A DNA stretch of 8,244 bases. It comes from Candidatus Krumholzibacteriota bacterium (lineage in GTDB: Bacteria; Krumholzibacteriota; Krumholzibacteriia; Krumholzibacteriales; Krumholzibacteriaceae). The translations under genes and the position numbers were made by a program. Each line of letters begins with the position of its first letter. Positions within the stretch are counted from its first letter, which is position 1. Positions 1-5,841 of the stretch are shown here, piece by piece. The stretch lies in assembly GCA_030672805.1 (NCBI GenBank), contig DAOVFR010000100.1:1-8244 (forward strand), read 5' to 3'. Under the pieces are notes generated by a model. That model was not told the DNA's origin. It saw nothing but the letters and a program-made list of their open reading frames with translations, and did no database searches.

Positions 1-1
1 T

Positions 2-271
2 GACATGAGCATCGTCGGTCCGAGACCGGAGCGTTCATTCTTCATCAACAAGGTAAGGCAGGACGTTCCCGAATTTCCGCTGCGCCTTATGGTAAAACCC
101 GGGATCACGGGCCTCGCACAGGTTGAGAACGGTTATACCAGCACGGTAGACAGGATGAGCGACAAGCTCGTGTACGATCTGCGCTACATTCTGGGGCTTT
201 CCATCCTGCAGGAGATCAGGATACTGTTCAAGACGGTGTCCGTGGTCGTCACGGGAAAAGGCGCTTTCTAG
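2..271 (+). CDS. Sugar-1-phosphate transferase, C-terminal end (partial)
   Basis: This is the last 89 codons of a bacterial sugar transferase (WcaJ/WbaP/PglC-type polyprenyl-phosphate glycosyl-1-phosphate transferase). Such enzymes move a sugar phosphate from a nucleotide sugar to undecaprenyl phosphate at the inner membrane, the first committed step of exopolysaccharide, O-antigen or capsule units. The visible part has the conserved DMSIVGPRPE motif at the left edge, then KPGITGLAQV, then a tail YDLRYILGLS with a terminal GKGAF, all typical of the family C-terminus. The reading frame is open to the window start, so the Met at base 5 is internal rather than the start. The catalytic Asp-Glu pair and the membrane segment lie upstream and cannot be checked. 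The sugar specificity is unknown. It is probably the end of a glycan gene cluster to the left. Confidence 0.93.
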   Translation, partial: DMSIVGPRPERSFFINKVRQDVPEFPLRLMVKPGITGLAQVENGYTSTVDRMSDKLVYDLRYILGLSILQEIRILFKTVSVVVTGKGAF

Positions 272-323
272 GGTCTCACCTCAATCCAAAAATCGACGCT
301 GTTAATCCGCTGCGGGGAAGTCC

Positions 324-352
324 TTGACCGGAATTCCGGCCCGCCGTACACT
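324..352 (+). promoter_or_regulatory. Candidate sigma-70-type promoter for the two-component operon
   Basis: TTGACC (324-329) and TACACT (347-352) are separated by 17 bases, matching the -35 and -10 consensus at 5 of 6 and 4 of 6 positions with ideal spacing. It is the best promoter-like pair in the gap between the sugar transferase stop and the kinase start. Transcription would begin near base 359, leaving a very short leader of about 14 bases that still holds the GGTGA ribosome site. The short leader is a point against it. The match is by eye and untested. Confidence 0.45.
328..339. repeat. 12-base perfect palindrome in the promoter spacer
   Basis: CCGGAATTCCGG is a perfect palindrome with no unpaired centre. 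It overlaps the end of the candidate -35 box and fills most of the spacer. Its location would suit a dimeric repressor or activator, but no known operator is recognised and a chance palindrome is possible. It is not followed by a T run, so it does not look like a terminator. Confidence 0.5.
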
Positions 353-356
353 GTAC
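346..356. repeat. 11-base inverted repeat over the candidate -10 box
   Basis: GTACA-C-TGTAC is a perfect inverted repeat with 5-base arms and one central base. It covers the candidate -10 hexamer completely. A protein bound here would block polymerase, so it is a possible operator. It lies 6 bases beyond the CCGGAATTCCGG palindrome. No matching regulator is known from the window. Confidence 0.45.
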
Positions 357-360
357 CAAC

Positions 361-365
361 GGTGA
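361..365 (+). promoter_or_regulatory. Ribosome binding site of the histidine kinase gene
   Basis: GGTGA lies 7 bases upstream of the ATG at 373, a normal spacing. It supports that start over later in-frame Met codons, which would also remove the membrane segment. Confidence 0.6.
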
Positions 366-372
366 TATAACA

Positions 373-2436
373 ATGTATAAGGTCAACAATCTCATACTGC
401 TTGCAGTGGTTTACAGCGCCCTCATCGCAGCGACGTTGATCCTGCCCGTCTGGGTCGCGATACCCGCGGGACTGGCCGTCACATACATTATCTGCTTCCG
501 TAAAAAACAGGAGCGTGCAGGAAGGATCGATAAGATCAAGCAGCGGATGATAAACCTGAGGAGCGAGGGGCTCGTCATAGCGGAAAAGGTCTCCGGGGTT
601 GAGGAGGATGTTTTTTACAGGATGATCATGACACTCCTCAACGATCTGGAACGCTCGGCCTTCAAGCTTGTTGAGAAGAACATCCAGCTGCTGAGTCTCA
701 AAGAGATCGGGCGGAACATAGTCAGCTCGCTCGAAGAGGAAAAACTTATCGATTCGGTGTTCGATTACCTCGTTCGGGGCGTAAGGTACAAGGAAGCGGC
801 CGTGATCCTACTGCGAAAAAAGCAGGGCCGTTTTCAGGCTATCGTTTGTATCGAGAAGGCCACGAGGGTTATAAGAAAGGTGATAAATTTCAGTTTCGAC
901 GAGGTGAACGGCGCCATCTACAAATCATTGATCACCGGCAAGCCCTATCTGATCAAAGATGTGAACATGCACCCGATGATGACATTCGGCGGAGATGAGC
1001 TTTTCAGCGGCAGCACGATGACATCTTACCTCTGCGTGCCCCTGATGAAGACCGGTACGGAGAGTGTCTGCGAGATTACGAACGAGTGCTTGCTGAAGAA
1101 GCACATGAAGGGCGATGCGGAGCAACCGGGGATGCATTACCTCCAGAATGGTGATTGCCTTTCATGTACGCATATACCTCTGCTCGGGGCAATTATAGTT
1201 TCTGACGGGTTCCGGGCCAATCCGCTCACGAATATCGATCAGGTTACGATCGAGACTGTCGGATCCCTCGTAAGTTCGAACATCGAGAACTGGCTGCTGT
1301 ACCAGGATCTTCGCAAGGAAGAGGTATTCAGGGAGAAAGTGATCGAGGGCATGATCAATGGTATATTCGTCATTGATCTCGATGGAAAGATCACACTGGC
1401 GAACAGGAGTGCCCGGGTCGTGAGCCGGTTCAAGCGGGAGGGGCTCCTCGGCAAGAGGATAGACAGCGTGATCATCGAGAGGGGGGGAGAAGGGGAATCG
1501 GAGATCTTCCGCGTCCTGAGGGAAGATGTTTCGCGATCGTTCTATGAAGCATACCTCAAGCGAAAGGACGGTGTACACGTTCCCATCCGGATGAATATCT
1601 CGACGCTGCTCGGTGAGGACGGACTTGTCGAGGGCGCGATCATCGGGTTCGTGGACCTCAGCGAGATCAAGCGGATGGAGGAGGAGATCAGGCATCTCGA
1701 CCGGCTCGCGGTCCTCGGCCGGTTCACATCGGCGGTTGCGCACGAGATCAGGAACCCGCTGACCGGTATCGCGGCGGGAATCCAGTACCTCAACCGGGAC
1801 AGCGGCCTGAACGACGAACAGCGCGAGAACATATCGTTCATCCTCAACGAGGTAGACAGGCTGAACAACATCATAACGGATCTCTTCAAGATCGCAAAAC
1901 CGCGGAAGCTGCTGTACCAGAAAGTATCGCTGACAGGCCTGATCGAAAGGAGCTTGAAATCCGTTGGCGATATCATCGAGAACAAGAGAATTGATTTTCA
2001 GAAGGAAATCGATGATAATCTCAACGAGATCGAAGTCGATCCGGATCTCATCGTCCAGGTGATGATCAACCTGATCAAGAATTCGGCTGAGGCGGTTTGC
2101 GAGGAAGGGATCATCGGGATCAAAGCCACACATTACGAGGGCGGGGATCAAGACATCATGCTGGAGAAGGAAAAGGATATGGTCCTGATCGAGTTCAGCG
2201 ATAACGGCGAGGGGATCGAACCTTCAGACCGGGGAAAGGTCTTCGAGCCGTTTTTCACGAAGAAGAAGGGCGGTACGGGACTGGGTCTTTTCATCTCGCA
2301 CAGCATTATCCAGCACCATCAGGGCAGGATCAATGTGACTTCGGAAGTCTGCCGCGGCACGACATTCAAGGTATACCTGCCGATGACAGGACCGAGGAAA
2401 GGGGCAGAGATTGAAACCGGTAGTCCTACTCGTTGA
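373..2436 (+). CDS. Membrane-anchored GAF-PAS sensor histidine kinase, NtrB/AtoS-like
   Basis: This 687-residue kinase is probably the partner of the sigma-54 activator encoded next. Residues about 5-43 are hydrophobic and look like a two-helix membrane hairpin with almost no periplasmic loop, followed by a basic stretch (FRKKQER), so sensing is probably cytoplasmic. A helical linker leads to a GAF domain (about 115-310), a PAS domain (about 320-435), the dimerisation/phosphoacceptor domain with HEIRNPL and phospho-accepting His457, and the ATPase domain. The ATPase domain has N box NLIKNSAEAV (Asn570), DNGEG (Asp610), FEPFFT (624-629) and GGTGLGL (633-639). All catalytic boxes are intact. 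The GAF domain carries an insertion with Cys233, Cys239, Cys262 and Cys265 (CX5C and CX2C), which could bind a metal or sense redox state; this is inference. The gene overlaps the regulator by 26 bases. The signal is unknown. Confidence 0.95.
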   Translation: MYKVNNLILLAVVYSALIAATLILPVWVAIPAGLAVTYIICFRKKQERAGRIDKIKQRMINLRSEGLVIAEKVSGVEEDVFYRMIMTLLNDLERSAFKLVEKNIQLLSLKEIGRNIVSSLEEEKLIDSVFDYLVRGVRYKEAAVILLRKKQGRFQAIVCIEKATRVIRKVINFSFDEVNGAIYKSLITGKPYLIKDVNMHPMMTFGGDELFSGSTMTSYLCVPLMKTGTESVCEITNECLLKKHMKGDAEQPGMHYLQNGDCLSCTHIPLLGAIIVSDGFRANPLTNIDQVTIETVGSLVSSNIENWLLYQDLRKEEVFREKVIEGMINGIFVIDLDGKITLANRSARVVSRFKREGLLGKRIDSVIIERGGEGESEIFRVLREDVSRSFYEAYLKRKDGVHVPIRMNISTLLGEDGLVEGAIIGFVDLSEIKRMEEEIRHLDRLAVLGRFTSAVAHEIRNPLTGIAAGIQYLNRDSGLNDEQRENISFILNEVDRLNNIITDLFKIAKPRKLLYQKVSLTGLIERSLKSVGDIIENKRIDFQKEIDDNLNEIEVDPDLIVQVMINLIKNSAEAVCEEGIIGIKATHYEGGDQDIMLEKEKDMVLIEFSDNGEGIEPSDRGKVFEPFFTKKKGGTGLGLFISHSIIQHHQGRINVTSEVCRGTTFKVYLPMTGPRKGAEIETGSPTR
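2401..2404 (+). promoter_or_regulatory. Purine-rich ribosome site deciding the TTG start of the regulator
   Basis: GGGG ends 6 bases before TTG at 2411, and GAGG at 2394-2397 reinforces the purine-rich tract. There is no ATG or GTG before the receiver strand KPVVLLVDDE, and a later start would delete the acidic pocket. The TTG is therefore the only start that keeps the receiver domain complete. Confidence 0.6.
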
Positions 2437-3817
2437 CGATGAAGATACTATCAGGCTGTTTCTCGAGAAGACATTGAGGGATGAGGGGTACGAGGCCATC
2501 ACGGCGGCGACCGGAGAGGAAGCGCTCGAACTGTCGCATGACGAGCTGCCCGATCTCATCCTGCTCGATCTGAAACTCCCCGACATGAGTGGTCTCGAAG
2601 TGCTTCAGAGGATGAAGGAGACGTTACCGGAGGCATGTATAATCATGCTTACTGCCTTCGGAGACATCGAGACCGCGGTATCGGCAATGAAGAGGGGGGC
2701 GTTCGACTTCGTCAGCAAACCGGTAAATCTAGAACAGCTGTTGCTCTCGATCGAGAAGGGTCTGAAATCGCAGAGCCTCACCAGGGAGGTCCTACAGCTC
2801 AGGAGACGTCTCAGGATCGACATGGACGACAATTACATACCGGGGGAGAGCCCCCAGATGAAGGAGATCTACGATGTCGTCAAGCGGGTCGCGAGGAGCG
2901 ACACGACGACCGTCCTTATACAGGGCGAGAGCGGTACCGGCAAGGAAATGATCGCGAACATGATTCACAAGTACAGTCCGCGCCACGACAAGCCGTTTCT
3001 CGAGATAAACTGTGCATCGCTGCCCGAGGAGCTTCTCGAGAGCGAATTGTTCGGTCACGAGAAGGGGTCCTTCACGGATGCCAAGGTCCAGAAGACCGGA
3101 CTTCTCGAGCTCGCGAACAAAGGGTCGCTGTTCCTCGACGAGATCGGCGAAATGAGTCTCACGATTCAGGTCAAAATGCTTCGAGTACTCGAGCGGATGA
3201 CGTTCAGAAGAGTGGGGGGAACGAAGGATATCAAGGTCAGTGTTCGGATCATCTCGGCCACGAACCGCGACCTGAAGGCCGCCGTCGATGAAAAGAGCTT
3301 CAGAGAGGATCTTTATTACCGGTTGAAAGTCATTCCAATAGACATTCCCCCGCTGAGGGAGCGGAAGGAAGACATCCACCTGTTGCTCAAGAATTTCATC
3401 AATCTTTTCAACCGTCAGTTCAACAAGAGGTTTCATGATATCGAGGATGATGTTTATGATATTATCCTTTCCTACGGGTGGCCCGGCAACATCAGGGAAC
3501 TCAAGAACATGGTCGAACGCATCGTACTCCTCGAGGACGATACGGTCCTGCGGGTGCAGCACCTTCCGGCCAGCATACGGGTGTCCGGTTCCTCGCCGGA
3601 AAGGCTGACGACGATCAGGCATCTCGAGAAAGTGCTGAGCAAGCCGTTCACGGAGGAGGGAATAGATTTCGAGGAACTGATGCATGACGCCGAGAAAGAA
3701 CTGATCATGAAGGCGATGAAAGAAGCCGGAAATAACCAGAGCAAGGCTTCAAGGCTCCTCCGGCTGAACCGTGATAAGCTCCGTTACCGTCTGAAATATT
3801 TCAATACGGAATCGTGA
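2411..3817 (+). CDS. Sigma-54-dependent response regulator, NtrC family
   Basis: This 468-residue protein has the full NtrC/AtoC architecture. The receiver domain (about 3-118) has acidic pocket Asp9-Asp10, phospho-acceptor Asp53, Thr81 and Lys103. The AAA+ domain (about 140-380) has Walker A GESGTGKE (172-179), Walker B LFLDE with Asp243-Glu244, an SATNRDL sensor motif, and FREDLYYRL with the arginine-finger region. The C-terminus is a Fis-type helix-turn-helix (about 440-464, NNQSKASRLLRLNRDKLRYR). Such proteins use ATP hydrolysis to open sigma-54 promoters once phosphorylated. The sigma-54 contact loop reads GSFTDA (219-224) rather than GAFTGA; the essential Thr and Phe are kept. It starts at TTG inside the kinase gene, indicating translational coupling and cognate pairing. 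Target genes are unknown; no -24/-12 site was recognised in this window. Confidence 0.96.
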   Translation: MKPVVLLVDDEDTIRLFLEKTLRDEGYEAITAATGEEALELSHDELPDLILLDLKLPDMSGLEVLQRMKETLPEACIIMLTAFGDIETAVSAMKRGAFDFVSKPVNLEQLLLSIEKGLKSQSLTREVLQLRRRLRIDMDDNYIPGESPQMKEIYDVVKRVARSDTTTVLIQGESGTGKEMIANMIHKYSPRHDKPFLEINCASLPEELLESELFGHEKGSFTDAKVQKTGLLELANKGSLFLDEIGEMSLTIQVKMLRVLERMTFRRVGGTKDIKVSVRIISATNRDLKAAVDEKSFREDLYYRLKVIPIDIPPLRERKEDIHLLLKNFINLFNRQFNKRFHDIEDDVYDIILSYGWPGNIRELKNMVERIVLLEDDTVLRVQHLPASIRVSGSSPERLTTIRHLEKVLSKPFTEEGIDFEELMHDAEKELIMKAMKEAGNNQSKASRLLRLNRDKLRYRLKYFNTES

Positions 3818-4350
3818 ACGCGGGAGGAATCGTCCTGCAGGGATATGGAATACGAGCGTGGCTGCTTCTGCTTGTATTCTTGCTTGCCGCATCCTGCGGT
3901 TATTACAGCACAGGCAGCCGGACAGCGGGTGATATCAAGAAAATCGCGGTCCCGTTCCTCGAAAACGAGACCCCCGAGCCGGAGATCGAGATCGGGATAA
4001 CACAGAAGATTATAGACGGTCTCGTAAAAGACAACACGTTGAAGGTTGTTTCGGAAAGCGACGCCGATGCGATTCTCGAGGGAAGCATCGTTGAATACCG
4101 GAATGTACCGTATATATTCAACACGACACAGGAAGAGGTCCGGGCCGAGCAGTACAGGCTTATCATCGGCCTGAACGTATCGCTCCTCGGAGCGAAAAGC
4201 AACACCTACGTGTGGCGTGACAAGAACATCAAGGTGCATGCCGATTATTACCTGGAAACGACAACCGATCAGACTTTCGAAAACGCCCTCGAGAATGTTT
4301 ACAACGACATCGTTGAGAGCATTCTGGGCGCAACCGTTCAGGAATGGTGA
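3814..4350 (+). CDS. lptE: LptE-family LPS-assembly outer-membrane lipoprotein
   Basis: This 178-residue protein has an N-terminal signal peptide (Arg14, then a Leu-rich core) ending in LLAASC, with Cys28 as the likely lipidated residue. The following Gly-Tyr-Tyr is the usual start of mature LptE, and Gly at +2 fits outer-membrane sorting. The mature part (IAVPFLENETPEPEIE, then a C-terminal region with TYVWRDKNIKV) matches the LptE fold. LptE plugs the LptD barrel and helps insert LPS into the outer leaflet. Its location before holA also matches lptE. The GTG start overlaps the regulator stop as GTGA, giving coupling, but its ribosome site is weak. A strong GGGAGGAA at 3822-3829 sits in front of an in-frame CTG at 3835, which would give a 21-residue signal peptide. 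The alternative is a generic envelope lipoprotein. Confidence 0.87.
   Translation: MNAGGIVLQGYGIRAWLLLLVFLLAASCGYYSTGSRTAGDIKKIAVPFLENETPEPEIEIGITQKIIDGLVKDNTLKVVSESDADAILEGSIVEYRNVPYIFNTTQEEVRAEQYRLIIGLNVSLLGAKSNTYVWRDKNIKVHADYYLETTTDQTFENALENVYNDIVESILGATVQEW
3822..3829 (+). promoter_or_regulatory. Strong Shine-Dalgarno-like sequence just inside lptE
   Basis: GGGAGGAA is the strongest ribosome-site match near lptE, yet it lies after the GTG at 3814. It ends 5 bases before an in-frame CTG (3835-3837). Either it is incidental, encoding Ala-Gly-Gly-Ile, or lptE translation starts at the rare codon CTG. Both starts leave a working lipoprotein signal. Confidence 0.35.
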
Positions 4351-4353
4351 GCA

Positions 4354-5388
4354 ATGAAAGCGAGCCTGGCATATTACAGGAAAATTTTCGTTGAGGCCGA
4401 TCGAAGCGATAAGCCGGGCATCTACCTGCTGCAGGGATCTGAGCGTTTTATCATGGAGGAGATGGCGAGGAGGGTGACCGATTCGTTGGTGCCTGACGAC
4501 ATGAGAAGCTTCAATCTCACTGTCGCATACGGCGAGGATATTGATATAAACGCTTTTATCACCACCGCGAGTTCTTTCCCGTTTTTATCGGACAGGCGTG
4601 TTCTCGTACTGAAGGAACTCGAGCGGCTGCGCGGCGGGTGGAAGAACCTGATCGAATACTGCATGAATCCCGTTTCCTCGACAGTCCTCGTGTTGATCTT
4701 CAACACGCACGATGGAGCGGGCAGAAGGATCCGGCTTCCCCGTGATTACAGGAAACTCGAATCCGCTGTCGAGCGGAGTGGGAAGGTGATCCGGTTCGAC
4801 AGGCTGCCGGATGCCGATATCAAACGATGGGTATTGCAGAAGACAAAGAAGCTGGGCCTGGATGCAGACCGTTCCGTTTCCGAGGCCCTTCTGGAAAGCG
4901 TGGGAGGCAATCTCTTCGAGCTGCAAAACGAACTGGAAAAGTTAGCGTTACTGTTTGGAAATGAAAAACTTACAAGGGATCACCTGAAGCAGACAATCGG
5001 CAGTTACCGGGTCAATGCCGTCTACGATTTTATCGATGCCGTGCGGCCCGGAAGCGAGGCGGCTGCGATAAAAATGGTATCGCGCATCATTAGGACTGGT
5101 GCCGAGAGACCGTCTGTAGTAGTCTATCATCTGATCCGTCATTTTCTTGCATTGTTGAAGATCAAGGCGGGATACAGCGGAAGCGGGTACAGGTACGATA
5201 GGCTGCGGAAGAAGGCGCGGCTGTTCCGTACAAGAGAGATCCTGACATGGCTGGAGAACCTTCGGATAACAGAGCTTCTCATGAAAAGTACATCCTTCCC
5301 GGAGGAGATCCTGATCACCGGTGCGGTGCTGCATTCAATGAGGGGTACGTTACTCGGAGACAGGGATGAATCCTGGTTCGCGGCGTGA
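4354..5388 (+). CDS. holA: DNA polymerase III subunit delta (clamp loader)
   Basis: This 344-residue protein has the usual length of HolA. Delta is the clamp-loader subunit that opens the beta sliding clamp so it can be placed on primed DNA. Recognisable family features are the N-terminal YLLQGSERFIMEE region (about 24-36), where a degenerate nucleotide-binding loop lacks a Walker lysine as expected for delta, and SFPFLSDRRVLVLKELERL (about 73-91), the characteristic clamp-binding stretch. A lid-like region with VGGNLFELQNELEKLALL follows around residue 182, and the C-terminal collar helices include VVYHLIRHFLALLKIK. The ATG is 3 bases after the lptE stop, with CAGGA at 4339-4343 as a possible ribosome site. 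The lptE-holA pairing is also seen in enterobacteria. Nothing is truncated. Confidence 0.93.
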   Translation: MKASLAYYRKIFVEADRSDKPGIYLLQGSERFIMEEMARRVTDSLVPDDMRSFNLTVAYGEDIDINAFITTASSFPFLSDRRVLVLKELERLRGGWKNLIEYCMNPVSSTVLVLIFNTHDGAGRRIRLPRDYRKLESAVERSGKVIRFDRLPDADIKRWVLQKTKKLGLDADRSVSEALLESVGGNLFELQNELEKLALLFGNEKLTRDHLKQTIGSYRVNAVYDFIDAVRPGSEAAAIKMVSRIIRTGAERPSVVVYHLIRHFLALLKIKAGYSGSGYRYDRLRKKARLFRTREILTWLENLRITELLMKSTSFPEEILITGAVLHSMRGTLLGDRDESWFAA

Positions 5389-5425
5389 ACGGGCATAGAA
5401 TGTGAAAGGGTTTCAGGCAACGGAT

Positions 5426-5761
5426 ATGAATGCCAAGATAACGAAAATCACGGATGAGGAATTCGAAGAGATGGTATTGAGCTCTCGAAAGCCTGCCGTT
5501 GTTGATTTCTGGGCCACATGGTGCGTTCCCTGCAAGCAGCTCGATTCGGTACTCGAGGAGATGGCTGAGGAGTACGACAGCAGGGTTTCGTTTTTCAAGG
5601 TCGATGTGAATGAAAACAACGCCACGGCCTCGCGGTTCTCGGTGAGAAACATTCCGATGCTTCTCTTCTTCCATGACGGGATGGTCGTGGATCAGGCGGT
5701 AGGTTCGCTCTCGAAAGATGCCATCGAGCAAAAGCTCAAACTCCTGATCGAGACAGCTTGA
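5426..5761 (+). CDS. trxA: Thioredoxin with WCVPC active site
   Basis: This 111-residue single-domain thioredoxin would act as a cytoplasmic disulfide reductant. Seen directly: buried Asp27, active site WATWCVPCK with Cys33 and Cys36, and Pro77 in NIPML as the cis-proline next to the active site. There is no signal peptide. The middle residue of the active site is Val where classical thioredoxin has Gly (WCGPC), a variant that is common in thioredoxin-like proteins and may shift redox potential. I chose the ATG at 5426 because it gives the normal family length and has CAGG 8 bases upstream. An in-frame GTG at 5402 would add 8 residues that match nothing in the family. It lies 37 bases after holA and is probably in the same transcript. 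The trxA symbol reflects the family, not proven orthology. Confidence 0.9.
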   Translation: MNAKITKITDEEFEEMVLSSRKPAVVDFWATWCVPCKQLDSVLEEMAEEYDSRVSFFKVDVNENNATASRFSVRNIPMLLFFHDGMVVDQAVGSLSKDAIEQKLKLLIETA

Positions 5762-5786
5762 TAATCTACTCTCCCGGAAGTATCTT
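5758..5786 (+). promoter_or_regulatory. Candidate promoter for leuS overlapping the thioredoxin stop
   Basis: TTGATA (5758-5763) and TATCTT (5781-5786) are spaced by 17 bases, matching consensus at 5 of 6 and 4 of 6 positions. The start of transcription would fall near 5793, giving leuS a leader of about 49 bases. The -35 box contains the thioredoxin stop codon. It suggests leuS can be transcribed apart from the upstream operon. The match is by eye only. Confidence 0.4.
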
Positions 5787-5841
5787 TTCCGTTAAAGGTA
5801 TGACGAAGGAACTGGTAACGAGGTAACCGCGACGGGGATCC

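Noticed and set aside
272..372. Search for a rho-independent terminator after the sugar transferase
   Set aside because: The only strong palindrome (328-339) has no T run after it, so no terminator is called.
1162..2151. Long antisense open frame (329 residues) under the kinase gene
   Set aside because: It runs opposite a strongly recognisable kinase frame, has no family motif and has an odd composition. It is a by-product of codon bias.
2635..3291. Overlapping + strand frame (218 residues) inside the regulator gene
   Set aside because: It is rich in Arg, Gly and Glu in the manner of an out-of-frame reading of a conserved gene, and has no domain.
2792..3685. Antisense open frame (297 residues) under the sigma-54 regulator
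   Set aside because: It mirrors the AAA+ coding frame. No domain is recognisable, and the sense strand has every expected motif.
5800..5826. Eight-codon open frame (MTKELVTR) ahead of leuS, a possible leader peptide
   Set aside because: It has only one Leu codon, its AAAGG sits one base before the ATG, and no attenuator hairpin with a T run follows.
5814..5827. Direct repeat GGTAAC twice with 2 bases between, ahead of leuS
   Set aside because: Two 6-base copies are too short to separate from chance, and no regulator with this site is recognised.
272..5841. Search for a sigma-54 (-24/-12) promoter in the gaps and gene starts that the regulator might act on
   Set aside because: No GG-N10-GC pair in a TGGCAC/TTGC-like context was found in the intergenic gaps by eye.
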